From positions 153,222 to 217,221 of the forward strand of contig NZ_JBBCMA010000006.1 of the NCBI RefSeq assembly GCF_037152535.1: DNA of 64,000 nt, given 5' to 3'. Origin of the DNA: Leclercia sp. AS011. Its GTDB lineage: Bacteria; Pseudomonadota; Gammaproteobacteria; Enterobacterales; Enterobacteriaceae. Every line of letters starts with the position of its first letter. The first letter of the stretch is position 1. The notes beneath the pieces are model-generated. The model ran no database searches. It saw nothing but the letters and a program-made list of their open reading frames with translations, and was not told the origin of the DNA. Made by a program: the position numbers and the translations under genes. Positions 40,608 to 49,706 of this stretch are shown here, piece by piece.

Positions 40608-41016
40608 ATTCCCGTTTCAGTCGTTTCGAGTTGCACAGCCAGAGTGTGACCACCAGCAGCAGGATCGCCGCTGAGTAAAGCAGCACGTCGAGGGGCGATT
40701 TATGATCGACGATAATCAGTCGCACAATCGCGGTGATACCAATGTAGACAAAGTAACGCAGCGGGAAGTGGAAGCCAGACTGAAAGTACTTGACGATCAG
40801 GGCGATAAATTCGAAGTAGAGAAAGTAAACCACCAGCCCTTCAACCAGCTCGTATTTGCTGGTTTGCTCAGGGGCAAAAAGCACATCAGCCAGATGCACC
40901 GTCTCTTTACCGAGGAAGACGACCAGGATCAGGCCAAGGCTCAGCAGACCCAGGTTCAGCACGGTCTGCAGAATGGTTGAGATAAACTCAACGCGCGGGC
41001 GAGTCAGGGATGTCAT
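40606..41016 (-). CDS. psiE: Phosphate-starvation-inducible protein PsiE
   Basis: A 136-residue inner-membrane protein with about four helices, the same length as E. coli PsiE and nearly identical through the stretch [20 protein letters not shown]. In E. coli it is induced by PhoB under phosphate starvation and repressed by cAMP-CRP; its function is unknown. The ATG at 41016 ([11 protein letters not shown]) is chosen over an in-frame start 14 codons upstream because GAGG precedes it and the family starts there. Confidence 0.94.
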   Translation of the reverse strand: MTSLTRPRVEFISTILQTVLNLGLLSLGLILVVFLGKETVHLADVLFAPEQTSKYELVEGLVVYFLYFEFIALIVKYFQSGFHFPLRYFVYIGITAIVRLIIVDHKSPLDVLLYSAAILLLVVTLWLCNSKRLKRE

Positions 41017-41104
41017 ACAGCACCTCATTCTCCGGGGCGAGGTTCCTGTATAACGCAAAAATGTGACGGGGATCTATATTTTTTGTTTATATTTTGTGCA
41101 AAAA

Positions 41105-41178
41105 CGCTCGGTGGCGCTGCGCTTACCGGGCCTACAGGTCACGTAGGCCGGGCAAACACAGTGCCGCCCGGCATTTTT
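41105..41178. repeat. REP/BIME elements between psiE and pgi
   Basis: Units GCTCGGTGGCGCTGCGCTTACCGGG, here split into arms, and a mirrored copy ending GTGCCGCCCGGCATTTTT lie just after pgi. The final CCGGC..ATTTTT arm is close to the pgi stop codon. Confidence 0.75.
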
Positions 41179-41191
41179 CACAACGGCAAAA

Positions 41192-42841
41192 TTATGCACG
41201 CCATGCTTTGTAACGGTTAATCAGACCGTTGGTGGAGCTGTCGTGGCTGTTGATATCCTGGTTATCACCCAGCTCTGGCAGAATGCGGTTTGCCAGCTGT
41301 TTGCCCAGCTCAACGCCCCACTGGTCGAAGGTGAAGATGTTCAGGATTGCGCCCTGGGTGAAGATTTTGTGCTCATACAGGGCAATCAGCGCGCCCAGGC
41401 TGAACGGGGTGATCTCACGCAGCAGGATGGAGTTGGTCGGGCGGTTGCCTTCGAACACTTTGAACGGCACCACGTGGTCCAGCGTGGCCGGATCTTTACC
41501 CTGATCGCGATACTCCTGCTCAACCACATCACGCCCTTTACCGAACGCCAGCGCTTCAGTCTGCGCGAAGAAGTTCGACAGCAGCTTCGGATGGTGGTCA
41601 GACAGCGGGTTGTGGGTGATGGCCGGCGCGATGAAATCACAAGGAACCATTTTGGTGCCCTGGTGGATCAGCTGGTAGAACGCGTGCTGGCCGTTGGTGC
41701 CTGGCTCGCCCCAGATGATTGGGCCAGTCTGGTAATCCACAGCGTTGCCGTTACGGTCAACGTACTTGCCGTTGGATTCCATGTTGCCCTGCTGGAAGTA
41801 GGCCGCAAAGCGGTGCATGTACTGGTCATACGGCAGGATCGCTTCGGTTTCAGCGCCGAAGAAGTTGTTGTACCAGATGCCGATCAGCGCCAGCAGTACC
41901 GGCAGGTTTTTCTCTGGTGCGGTGGTGGAGAAGTGTTTATCCATCGCGTGCGCGCCGGAGAGCAGCTCAACAAAGTTGTCGTAGCCCACGGAGAGGATGA
42001 TCGACAGACCAATTGCTGACCACAGGGAGTAACGACCGCCCACCCAGTCCCAGAATTCAAACATGTTGGCGGTGTCGATGCCGAACTCGCCAACCGCTTT
42101 GGCGTTGGTGGAGAGCGCCGCGAAGTGTTTCGCCACGTGCTGCTGGTCACCGGCCGTTTTCAGGAACCAGTCGCGCGCGCTGTGGGCGTTGGTCATGGTT
42201 TCCTGGGTGGTGAAGGTTTTAGACGCCACCAGGAACAGGGTGGTTTCCGGATTCACGTTTTTCAGCACTTCCGCGATGTGGGTACCATCGACGTTAGAGA
42301 CAAAGTGCATGTTGAGGTGGTTTTTGTACGGGCGCAGCGCTTCGGTCACCATGAACGGGCCGAGGTCGGAGCCGCCGATACCGATGTTCACCACGTCGGT
42401 GATCGCTTTACCGGTATAGCCTTTCCATTGACCTGAGATGATCGCTTCAGAGAAGGATTTCATCTTTTCCAGCACGGCGTTCACTTCCGGCATCACATCT
42501 TTGCCGTCAACGATAATCGGGGTATTGCTACGGTTACGCAGGGCCACGTGCAGCACCGCGCGGTCTTCGGTGCGGTTGATCTTCTCACCGGAGAACATGG
42601 ACTTGATGGCACCGCTCAGATCGGTCTCTTTCGCCAGATCCTGCAGTTTTGCCAGCGTCTCTTCAGTAATGCGGTTTTTGGAAAAATCCACCAGCATCTG
42701 ATCGTCGAAGGTCGCGGAGAACTTGCTGAAACGATCGCCATCTTTCGCGAACAGCTCCGCGATGGTGACGTCTTTTATTTCATCAAAATGTTTCTGTAAT
42801 GCCTGCCAGGCTGAAGTCTGCGTTGGATTGATATTTTTCAT
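41192..42841 (-). CDS. pgi: Glucose-6-phosphate isomerase
   Basis: A 549-residue cytosolic enzyme, the same length as E. coli Pgi, interconverting glucose 6-phosphate and fructose 6-phosphate. The SIS-type sugar-phosphate site is in [16 protein letters not shown] near residue 150. Signature segments [18 protein letters not shown] and the C-terminal [16 protein letters not shown] stretch ([10 protein letters not shown]) carry the catalytic Glu, His and Lys region. It is divergent from lysC as in E. coli. Confidence 0.98.
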   Translation of the reverse strand: MKNINPTQTSAWQALQKHFDEIKDVTIAELFAKDGDRFSKFSATFDDQMLVDFSKNRITEETLAKLQDLAKETDLSGAIKSMFSGEKINRTEDRAVLHVALRNRSNTPIIVDGKDVMPEVNAVLEKMKSFSEAIISGQWKGYTGKAITDVVNIGIGGSDLGPFMVTEALRPYKNHLNMHFVSNVDGTHIAEVLKNVNPETTLFLVASKTFTTQETMTNAHSARDWFLKTAGDQQHVAKHFAALSTNAKAVGEFGIDTANMFEFWDWVGGRYSLWSAIGLSIILSVGYDNFVELLSGAHAMDKHFSTTAPEKNLPVLLALIGIWYNNFFGAETEAILPYDQYMHRFAAYFQQGNMESNGKYVDRNGNAVDYQTGPIIWGEPGTNGQHAFYQLIHQGTKMVPCDFIAPAITHNPLSDHHPKLLSNFFAQTEALAFGKGRDVVEQEYRDQGKDPATLDHVVPFKVFEGNRPTNSILLREITPFSLGALIALYEHKIFTQGAILNIFTFDQWGVELGKQLANRILPELGDNQDINSHDSSTNGLINRYKAWRA

Positions 42842-43145
42842 AGCAATACTCTTCTGAATTGAGAATTGTGACCTCGGTCGATTGTAGCCTCTGTCGCTAA
42901 AAATTGTGATGGTTTTTATGCCATTGGCCTGGCCTGTATCAAGTGCGGCGCAAAAGCTCCAAAAGTATAGCTGTTATAAGTCCTGTTTCTCATATGGAAG
43001 GCAGCATGAAAAATCCGCATAATCCCGGCGTTGACAGGATCCCCTGCACATTTTATTTATACACACGGTATTTGCGCCTGCACCGATAAAACTATTTTGT
43101 CCTTGTGCCATGGTCGCTTTTTTCCTTCCCTGACACGAGGTTGTT
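42842..43145 (+). promoter_or_regulatory. pgi-lysC divergent region; short lysC leader
   Basis: A sigma-70 promoter for lysC is visible: TTGACA at 43031-43036, 17-bp spacer, TATTTA at 43054-43059. Transcription would start near 43066, leaving about 80 nt of leader. The last part (CCCTGACACGAGG before the ATG) is close to E. coli, but the long lysine riboswitch of the E. coli leader is not recognisable. Confidence 0.6.
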
Positions 43146-44495
43146 ATGACGAGTTTTGTTGTCGCCAAATTTGGCGGTACCAGCGTGGCCGATTTTGATG
43201 CCATGAACCGCAGCGCCGATGTGGTGCTGGCCGATCCTGATACCCGCCTGGTGGTGTTGTCCGCTTCGGCTGGCGTCACCAATCTGCTGGTCGCCCTTGC
43301 TGAAGGGCTGGAAGCGAGCGAGCGCCAGGTTAAGCTCGAAGCGCTGCACAAAATTCAGTTCGATATTCTTAGCCGACTGCGCGATCCGAGCGTCATCAGC
43401 GAAGAGATTGAACGCCTGCTGGAAAATATCATCACCCTGGCGGAAGCCGCCTCACTGGCTACCTCCACCGCCCTGACCGACGAACTGGTCAGCCACGGGG
43501 AGCTGATGTCGACCCTGCTGTTTGTCGAAGTGCTGCGCGAGCGTAACGTTCAGTCCCAGTGGTTTGACGTGCGTAAAGTGCTGCGCACCAGCGACCGCTT
43601 TGGCCGCGCCGAGCCGGACGTGACCGCCATCTCTGAGCTGACCACCCAACAGCTGGCCCCGCGCCTGGCGGAAGGGATTGTCATCACCCAGGGCTTTATC
43701 GGCAGCGAAGCCAAAGGCCGCACCACCACGCTGGGCCGTGGCGGCAGCGACTACACCGCAGCCCTGCTGGGTGAAGCCCTGCAGGCCTCCCGCGTCGATA
43801 TCTGGACGGACGTGCCGGGTATCTACACCACCGACCCGCGCGTAGTGCCAGCGGCAAAACGTATTGATGTGATCGCTTTTGAAGAAGCCGCTGAGATGGC
43901 GACCTTTGGCGCGAAAGTGCTGCACCCGGCGACGCTGATGCCTGCAGTGCGCAGCAATATCCCGGTGTTTGTGGGTTCCAGCAAAGATCCAAAAGCGGGC
44001 GGCACCATCGTGTGCAATACCACCGAAAACCCGCCGCTGTTCCGCGCCATCGCCCTGCGTCGCAAACAGACCCTGCTGACCCTGCACAGCCTGAGCATGC
44101 TGCACTCCCGTGGCTTCCTGGCGGAAGTGTTTAGCATTCTGGCGCGCCACAGCATCTCGGTAGACCTGGTGACCACCTCAGAAGTGAACATCGCTCTGAC
44201 CCTGGACACCACCGGCTCAACCTCTACCGGCGATACCCTGCTGACCCAGTCCCTGCTAATGGAGCTGTCGGAGCTGTGCCGCGTCGAGGTGGAAGAAGAT
44301 CTCGCCCTGGTGGCGATCATCGGTAACGATCTGTCCCGCGCCAGCGGCGTGGGCAAAGAGGTGTTTGGCGTGATGGAGCCGTTTAACATCCGCATGATTT
44401 GCTATGGCGCATCCAGCTACAACCTGTGCTTCCTGGTGCCTGGCGCCGAAGCCGAGCAGGTCGTGCAGAAGCTGCACCATAACTTGTTTGAGTAA
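43146..44495 (+). CDS. lysC: Lysine-sensitive aspartokinase III
   Basis: A 449-residue enzyme, the same length as E. coli LysC. The kinase domain (1-290) starts VVAKFGGTSVADFDAMN and has GFIGSEAKGRTTTLGRGGSDY. Two C-terminal ACT domains (about 310-449) bind lysine for feedback inhibition (LHSLSMLHSRGFLAEVFSIL, NDLSRASGVGKEVFG). It phosphorylates aspartate, committing it to lysine, threonine and methionine synthesis. It ends at a strong terminator that borders the next gene. Confidence 0.97.
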   Translation: MTSFVVAKFGGTSVADFDAMNRSADVVLADPDTRLVVLSASAGVTNLLVALAEGLEASERQVKLEALHKIQFDILSRLRDPSVISEEIERLLENIITLAEAASLATSTALTDELVSHGELMSTLLFVEVLRERNVQSQWFDVRKVLRTSDRFGRAEPDVTAISELTTQQLAPRLAEGIVITQGFIGSEAKGRTTTLGRGGSDYTAALLGEALQASRVDIWTDVPGIYTTDPRVVPAAKRIDVIAFEEAAEMATFGAKVLHPATLMPAVRSNIPVFVGSSKDPKAGGTIVCNTTENPPLFRAIALRRKQTLLTLHSLSMLHSRGFLAEVFSILARHSISVDLVTTSEVNIALTLDTTGSTSTGDTLLTQSLLMELSELCRVEVEEDLALVAIIGNDLSRASGVGKEVFGVMEPFNIRMICYGASSYNLCFLVPGAEAEQVVQKLHHNLFE

Positions 44496-44500
44496 CAGAA

Positions 44501-44530
44501 AATGGCCCGGAGAACCGGGCCATTTTTTTA
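44501..44530. terminator. Terminator after lysC
   Basis: AATGGCCCGG AGAA CCGGGCCATT followed by TTTTTTA. The T tract touches the stop codon of the convergent nucleotidyltransferase gene. Confidence 0.92.
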
Positions 44531-45316
44531 TCCTGCCAGTACCGTTCTCATTAGCAATGAATCCAGCGCAGCTATCTCGCCGTCGTGGCTGTCGGGCAGC
44601 GTGGGCGGGTTTTCGCCTCGCGCCAGCTCCTGGGTGATGAAAGCATGCAGCAAAGGGCGTCTGGGGCCGTACTGCGCTTCTCCAGCCCGCTGCTTTATCG
44701 CCAGCAGCGCATCGATCTCCTGGCGTAACGGCGCATCAAGCTCGCTTCCCGCCAGCAGCTCAGCAAAACGCATCGGCGGTACCCCTTTTCCGGCCTCCAC
44801 CCAGCGCACCGCTAACAGCGGACGCAGGACGTAAAAGTATTTCTTCAGCCGCACCTCTGCGTCCTGTAAATAACCGCGGAAGTTTTTACGCGCCATGGAG
44901 TAGTAGTGCCAGCGGGCACGCACGGGGGAAAACCAGGCGGGCACCTGCGCGCGTAATTCCGTTATCACCTTGTCATTTTGCTGATAGACCACTGGCGAAT
45001 CCAGCCACTCGATAAGCGTAGGGTTGGCCGCTTTCAGCAAGCCAAGCGCCTTGCGCCACTCCCAGCCACTCACGTCCAGCTCGTCATCTATCGGCAGCTC
45101 GATCACGTCCCGCTGCGGCTCTACGCGCATATACCAGTCAGGTTTATGCACATACAGGAAACGCACATCATAATCGCTATCCGGCGATGCAAAGCCCCAA
45201 CCCCGGCTACCCGATTCACAGGCGTACAGCACGGTCACATTGAATCGCTGCTCTATGTCGTTGAGTTGCTGCCGCACGCGCTCGCGCATGGCGACATCTA
45301 CACCGTTCTTTGTCAT
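44528..45316 (-). CDS. RlaP-like nucleotidyltransferase of the RNA-repair operon
   Basis: A 262-residue protein with a polymerase-beta-type nucleotidyltransferase core. The motif CESGSRGWGFASPDSDYDVRF near residue 35, quoted here in two parts (GSRGWGF and SDYDVRF), has the GS...D-x-D layout with both catalytic aspartates. A helical C-terminal half contains YFYVLRPLLAVRWVEAGKGV. This fits Pfam RlaP (RNA-repair-pathway DNA polymerase beta family), predicted to add nucleotides to damaged RNA ends. The start at 45316 follows AAAGGA and lies 5 bp after the rtcB stop, so the two are cotranscribed. The substrate is unproven. Confidence 0.75.
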   Translation of the reverse strand: MTKNGVDVAMRERVRQQLNDIEQRFNVTVLYACESGSRGWGFASPDSDYDVRFLYVHKPDWYMRVEPQRDVIELPIDDELDVSGWEWRKALGLLKAANPTLIEWLDSPVVYQQNDKVITELRAQVPAWFSPVRARWHYYSMARKNFRGYLQDAEVRLKKYFYVLRPLLAVRWVEAGKGVPPMRFAELLAGSELDAPLRQEIDALLAIKQRAGEAQYGPRRPLLHAFITQELARGENPPTLPDSHDGEIAALDSLLMRTVLAG

Positions 45317-45321
45317 CTGCT

Positions 45322-46548
45322 TTATCCTTTTACACATACCACCTGGCGCAAGGTATGGACGATTTCGACCAGTGAGGCTTGCGCCGCCATGACGGCATCG
45401 ATGTCTTTGTAGGCCATCGGGATCTCGTCGATAACCTCGCTATCTTTTCTGCACTCGACGTGGGCCGTGGCGCGGATCTGATCGGCAACGGTGAAGCGTT
45501 TTTTGGCCGCCGTGCGGCTCATCACCCGCCCTGCCCCATGGCTACAGGAGCAGAAGCTCTCTTCATTGCCCAGGCCACGCACGATAAAACTTTTCGCCCC
45601 CATCGAGCCGGGTATGATCCCCATCTCGCCCTTCTGCGCCGACACCGCTCCTTTGCGCGTCACCAGCACCTCCTCGCCAAAATGACGCTCTTTCTGCACA
45701 TAGTTGTGATGGCAATTTACCGCTTCCTGCTGGGTCAAAAAGGGTTTTGGCACAGTGCGCGACAGCGCGGCCAGCACGCGCGACATCATCACCTCGCGGT
45801 TATGACGGGCAAAATCCTGCGCCCACTCCACGGCTTCGATGTAGTCGTTATAGTGCCGACTTCCTTCCTGGAAATAGGCCAGATTTCTGTCCGGCAGGTT
45901 GGCAATGTGCTGCTGCATATCTTTCTGTGCCAGCGCGATAAATACGTTGCCGATGGCATTACCCACGCCGCGCGAGCCGCTGTGCAGCATGACCCACACC
46001 CGTTGCTGCTCGTCCAGGCAGATCTCGATAAAGTGGTTCCCGGTGCCGAGCGTCCCCAGATGCTGATGGTTATTGGTTTTCAGCAGTTGCGGATATTTAT
46101 CCGTCAGCCGCCTGAAGCGCGGTGCCAGCTGCCGCCAGTGGGTATCCACTTCATCCGGCGTCTTTTCCCAGGCGCCCTTGTCGCGACGGGAGCGGGTGTT
46201 GGTGCGCCCGTGCGGCACCGCCTGTTCAATGGCGCTGCGCAGCCCGTGGAGGTTATCCGGCAGATCGCCTGCCAGCAGCGATGTGCGCACGGCGATCATC
46301 CCGCAGCCGATATCCACCCCCACCGCCGCCGGAATGATGGCGCCTTTAGTGGGGATCACGCTGCCAATGGTGGACCCTTTCCCAAGGTGCACGTCCGGCA
46401 TCACCGCCAGATGTTTGAAAATAAACGGCATCTTCGCGGTATTCAGCAGCTGCTCGCGCGCCTCTGGCTCAACCGGCACCCCGTGGGTCCACATTTTTAC
46501 CGGTGCACTGAGTTGCGCTGTTAATACGTCAAAATCATTTTGTTTCAT
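45322..46548 (-). CDS. rtcB: RNA ligase RtcB
   Basis: A 408-residue GTP- and Mn2+-dependent RNA ligase, the same length as E. coli RtcB, joining 2',3'-cyclic phosphate or 3'-phosphate ends to 5'-OH. Metal ligands are visible in MPDVHLGKGSTIG, GVDIGCGM, GTGNHFIEICLDE, HSGSRGVGN and the HHNYVQKE stretch. The guanylylated histidine is in FCSCSHGAGRVMSRT near residue 337. The ATG at 46548 gives the usual start; an in-frame extension of 20 residues covers the sigma-54 promoter and is rejected. It is expected to be induced by RtcR with the downstream nucleotidyltransferase gene. Confidence 0.95.
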   Translation of the reverse strand: MKQNDFDVLTAQLSAPVKMWTHGVPVEPEAREQLLNTAKMPFIFKHLAVMPDVHLGKGSTIGSVIPTKGAIIPAAVGVDIGCGMIAVRTSLLAGDLPDNLHGLRSAIEQAVPHGRTNTRSRRDKGAWEKTPDEVDTHWRQLAPRFRRLTDKYPQLLKTNNHQHLGTLGTGNHFIEICLDEQQRVWVMLHSGSRGVGNAIGNVFIALAQKDMQQHIANLPDRNLAYFQEGSRHYNDYIEAVEWAQDFARHNREVMMSRVLAALSRTVPKPFLTQQEAVNCHHNYVQKERHFGEEVLVTRKGAVSAQKGEMGIIPGSMGAKSFIVRGLGNEESFCSCSHGAGRVMSRTAAKKRFTVADQIRATAHVECRKDSEVIDEIPMAYKDIDAVMAAQASLVEIVHTLRQVVCVKG

Positions 46549-46591
46549 GGTGCTCGCCCTCAGGGTCGTCTGAATCTGTACAACAAGGTAT

Positions 46592-46608
46592 TGCCAGAAG
46601 CGTGCCAA
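46592..46608 (-). promoter_or_regulatory. Sigma-54 promoter of rtcB
   Basis: On the minus strand TTGGCACGCTTCTGGCA has the -24 GG and -12 GC pair ten bases apart, one mismatch from the TTGGCACG-N4-TTGCA consensus. It lies 44-60 bp before the rtcB start, with the sigma-54 activator RtcR encoded divergently. Confidence 0.85.
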
Positions 46609-46635
46609 AGCGCTCCCTGTCTACATGCAAATCCT

Positions 46636-46663
46636 ATCTCATTGATTAAATGAGATTTAAATC
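46636..46663. promoter_or_regulatory. Candidate RtcR enhancer: overlapping inverted repeats
   Basis: ATCTCATT (46636-46643), spacer GATTA, AATGAGAT (46649-46656) is a perfect 8-bp inverted repeat. A second palindrome, GATTTAAATC (46654-46663), overlaps its right arm. The distance of about 55-80 bp upstream of the predicted rtcB transcription start suits an enhancer-binding protein. Binding by RtcR is inferred. Confidence 0.55.
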
Positions 46664-46741
46664 ACATGACGCTCATCGGCATTGCTTAAACATCATTTTA
46701 TTTTTATCTTTTAGTATCGTTTTTTATCTTGCAGGATAAAC

Positions 46742-48316
46742 ATGAAAAAGCGGCGAGTGGTTATTGGAGTGCTGGGCACGGTGATGGACAAACGCGGCAA
46801 GCGGGCCAACCGTTTACGTAAATGGCGCCCGACGGTCGCGCTTTGCCAGCAGCCCGATCTCCCCGTCGACAGGCTTGAGTTGCTCCACCAGCCACAGGAC
46901 CGGGGGATGGCGGAGCAGATCGCGGAAGATATCAGGCAGCTTTCACCCCATACCACCGTGTGCGCTTGTCCCGTCACCATTGCCGATCCCTGGGATTTTG
47001 AAGAGGTGTACGCCGCGTTTCTCGACTTCGCCACCCACTATCAGTTTGACACCGAGCATGAAGAGTACCTGGTGCATATCACCACCGGCACGCACGTGGC
47101 ACAAATCTGCTGGTTTTTGCTGACCGAAGCGCGGTATCTCCCTGCCAGCCTGATCCAGACCGGCCCCGCCAGCAGGAATTCGCCAGAAGAGGCCATCCCT
47201 GTCGGACGTTACTCCATCATCGACCTGGATTTAAGCCGCTATGCCACATTAACCAGCCGCTTTCAGCGTGAGCAGCAGGAGTCTGTCTCGTTCCTGAAAG
47301 CCGGAATTGATACCCGCAACGCCACGTTCAATGCCCTGATCGATCAGATTGAGCGGGTGGCGCTGCGCTCGACCGCCCCTGTCCTGCTGACGGGCCCAAC
47401 GGGGGCCGGAAAATCTTTCCTCGCCAACCGCATCTACCAGCTTAAACAATCCCGCCATCAGCTGTCAGGCAGGCTGGTCGCGGTAAACTGCGCCACGCTG
47501 CGGGGTGACAACGCCATGTCGACCCTTTTCGGCCATGTCAAAGGGGCGTTTACTGGGGCAGTTACGCCGCGCGCCGGGCTGCTGCGCGAGGCCGACGGCG
47601 GCGTGTTGTTTTTAGATGAAATCGCTGAGCTCGGCCTCGACGAGCAAGCCATGCTGTTGAAAGCTATCGAAGAAAAAACCTTCTTCCCGTTTGGCTCCGA
47701 TAAAGAGGTTAGGAGCGATTTTCAGCTTATTGCCGGTACGCACCGGGATATGCCTCAGTGGGTGGCGGAAGGCCGTTTTCGTGAAGATCTCTACGCCCGG
47801 ATCAATATGTGGAGTTTTGCCCTACCCGGCCTGGCGCAGCGCCGGGAGGATATCGCTCCGAACGTGGAGTACGAACTGCAACGTTTCGCAACCGAAGCCC
47901 AGGCTCAAGTTCGCTTCGACAAAGAGGCGCGCGAGCGCTATCTGCGTTTCGCAGATTCACCTCAGGCGTTATGGCGCGGCAACTTTCGTGAACTGGGCTC
48001 CTCTGTCGCGCGGATGGCCACGCTTGCCGAGCAAGGGCGCATCACTTTAGCGCTGGTTGAGGAAGAAATTGTCAGGCTACAGGCGAGCTGGCAAACCGCC
48101 ACGCCAGACGCGGCGATGGCGCTTGATCTCTTCGACCAGCGCCAGCTGGAGACCGTGCTGGAGGTCTGCCGACGGAGCGCTTCATTATCCGAGGCCGGGC
48201 GCGAACTCTTTGCGGTCTCGCGGATGAAAAAGGCCAACCCTAATGATGCCGACCGGCTACGCAAATATCTCACCCGCTTTGGGCTGAGCTGGGAAAGCCT
48301 TCACCCGGGATCATGA
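46742..48316 (+). CDS. rtcR: Sigma-54 activator RtcR
   Basis: A 524-residue regulator (E. coli 532). The N-terminal half (1-180) is a CARF-type ligand-sensing domain, with VVIGVLGTVMD at the start and HITTGTHVAQICWFLLTEA in the middle. The AAA+ domain follows: Walker A GPTGAGKS near residue 214, the sigma-54-contacting GAFTGA near 262, and Walker B VLFLDEIAEL. A C-terminal HTH-like region ends the chain. It senses damaged RNA ends and drives rtcB from a sigma-54 promoter. It is divergent from rtcB, 193 bp apart. Confidence 0.93.
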   Translation: MKKRRVVIGVLGTVMDKRGKRANRLRKWRPTVALCQQPDLPVDRLELLHQPQDRGMAEQIAEDIRQLSPHTTVCACPVTIADPWDFEEVYAAFLDFATHYQFDTEHEEYLVHITTGTHVAQICWFLLTEARYLPASLIQTGPASRNSPEEAIPVGRYSIIDLDLSRYATLTSRFQREQQESVSFLKAGIDTRNATFNALIDQIERVALRSTAPVLLTGPTGAGKSFLANRIYQLKQSRHQLSGRLVAVNCATLRGDNAMSTLFGHVKGAFTGAVTPRAGLLREADGGVLFLDEIAELGLDEQAMLLKAIEEKTFFPFGSDKEVRSDFQLIAGTHRDMPQWVAEGRFREDLYARINMWSFALPGLAQRREDIAPNVEYELQRFATEAQAQVRFDKEARERYLRFADSPQALWRGNFRELGSSVARMATLAEQGRITLALVEEEIVRLQASWQTATPDAAMALDLFDQRQLETVLEVCRRSASLSEAGRELFAVSRMKKANPNDADRLRKYLTRFGLSWESLHPGS

Positions 48317-48364
48317 AGAAAATTTGGTTGAACAAAATTCATTAGCAGGATAAACACTATCTCT

Positions 48365-48391
48365 AAGCCGGGCTCGATCCCGGCTTTTTTA
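48365..48391 (+). terminator. Terminator after rtcR
   Basis: AAGCCGGG, CTCGAT loop, CCCGGCTT followed by TTTT, located 48 bp after the rtcR stop codon. Confidence 0.88.
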
Positions 48392-48427
48392 TAACTACAT
48401 GACACAACATAATCGCAAGGAATTCAT

Positions 48428-49372
48428 ATGTTATCCGCCATCACCCGGCTGTTCCCGTTATGGGCGCTGCTGCTCTCTGTATTAGCCTATTATACGCCAA
48501 CCACCTTTACCGCCATTGGCCCGTGGGTCACCACGCTACTGATGCTGATCATGTTCGGCATGGGTGTGCACCTGAAAGTCGATGATTTTAAACGCGTGCT
48601 GTCACGCCCGGCCCCGGTCGCGGCGGGGATTTTCCTGCACTACCTGGTGATGCCGCTGGCGGCATGGGCGCTGGCTATCGCCTTTAAGATGCCGCCGGAC
48701 CTCTCCGCCGGGATGGTGCTGGTGGGCAGCGTGGCCAGCGGTACGGCCTCCAACGTGATGATCTATCTGGCAAAAGGGGATGTGGCCCTCTCGGTAACCA
48801 TCTCCTCCGTCTCCACCCTGGTGGGCGTGGTGGCGACCCCACTGCTGACGCGTCTGTATGTGGATGCCCACATTCAGGTAGATGTGATGGGAATGCTGCT
48901 GAGCATTCTGCAGATCGTGGTGATCCCGATTGCGCTGGGGCTGGTTATCCACCACCTGTTCCCGCGGCTGGTGAAAGCCGTCGAGCCTTACCTGCCGGCG
49001 TTTTCGATGGTCTGCATTCTGGCGATTATCAGCGCCGTGGTGGCCGGTTCGGCGGCGCATATTGCCTCGGTCGGTTTTGTGGTGATTATCGCCGTGGTGC
49101 TACATAACACCATCGGCCTGCTGGGCGGATACTGGGGCGGGAAGCTGTTCGGCTTTGACGAATCCACCTGCCGTACGCTGGCGATTGAGGTAGGGATGCA
49201 GAACTCCGGCCTGGCCGCTGCGCTGGGTAAAATCTACTTCTCGCCGCTGGCGGCTCTGCCGGGCGCGCTGTTCTCGGTATGGCATAACCTGTCCGGCTCG
49301 CTGCTGGCGGGTTACTGGTCGGGTAAGCCGATCGATGAGCAAAAGAAACGCGATGTGGTGAAGGAAGGTTAA
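48428..49372 (+). CDS. panS: Pantothenate precursor transporter PanS (BASS family)
   Basis: A 314-residue inner-membrane protein with about nine or ten helices in two inverted repeats, bile-acid:sodium symporter superfamily. The crossover-helix segments [19 protein letters not shown] (near 97-115) and [16 protein letters not shown] (near 254-270) carry the sodium-site residues. Sequence and neighbourhood fit Salmonella PanS, a ketopantoate/pantoate importer. AAGGAATTCAT precedes the ATG. E. coli K-12 has no gene between yjbD and lysC here. BASS members vary in substrate, so the substrate is less certain than the family. Confidence 0.78.
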   Translation: MLSAITRLFPLWALLLSVLAYYTPTTFTAIGPWVTTLLMLIMFGMGVHLKVDDFKRVLSRPAPVAAGIFLHYLVMPLAAWALAIAFKMPPDLSAGMVLVGSVASGTASNVMIYLAKGDVALSVTISSVSTLVGVVATPLLTRLYVDAHIQVDVMGMLLSILQIVVIPIALGLVIHHLFPRLVKAVEPYLPAFSMVCILAIISAVVAGSAAHIASVGFVVIIAVVLHNTIGLLGGYWGGKLFGFDESTCRTLAIEVGMQNSGLAAALGKIYFSPLAALPGALFSVWHNLSGSLLAGYWSGKPIDEQKKRDVVKEG

Positions 49373-49433
49373 TTCAGCTTCGCGACAGCGAAGGCATGCT
49401 TTACACTGAAGCCTCTCACAGGAGGCTTCAGCT

Positions 49434-49706
49434 ATGTCTATACCGAGATTGACCCAGAAAGAGATGACGGAGAGCGAGCAGCGCGAACTGAAAACCCTGC
49501 TCGATCGCGCCCGTATCGCCCATGGCCGACTGCTGACCAACGCCGAAACCAATCACGTGAAAAAAGAGTACATCGACAAACTGATGGCGCAGCGTGAACT
49601 GGACGCTAAAAAAGCCCGCAAGCTTAAAAAAGAGCAGGCTTATAAAGTGGATAAAGAGGCGACATTCTCCTGGTCGGCAAATACTCCCACCCGTGGAAGG
49701 CGCTAA
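49434..49706 (+). CDS. yjbD: DUF3811 family protein YjbD
   Basis: A 90-residue, highly basic and helical protein, the same length as E. coli YjbD. It has IPRLTQKEMTESEQRELK at the start and FSWSANTPTRGRR at the end. Its function is unknown. It converges on rluF: the two stop codons are directly adjacent (49706/49707), as compact as in E. coli. Confidence 0.9.
   Translation: MSIPRLTQKEMTESEQRELKTLLDRARIAHGRLLTNAETNHVKKEYIDKLMAQRELDAKKARKLKKEQAYKVDKEATFSWSANTPTRGRR

Noticed and set aside
42994..43089. A 31-codon frame upstream of lysC that could be a leader peptide
   Set aside because: It contains the lysC promoter elements, has only one Lys codon and lacks attenuator hairpins, so it is not a lysine attenuation leader.
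42842..43145. Lysine riboswitch expected before lysC
   Set aside because: The conserved riboswitch segments were sought by eye and not found; reported as an absence instead of a feature.
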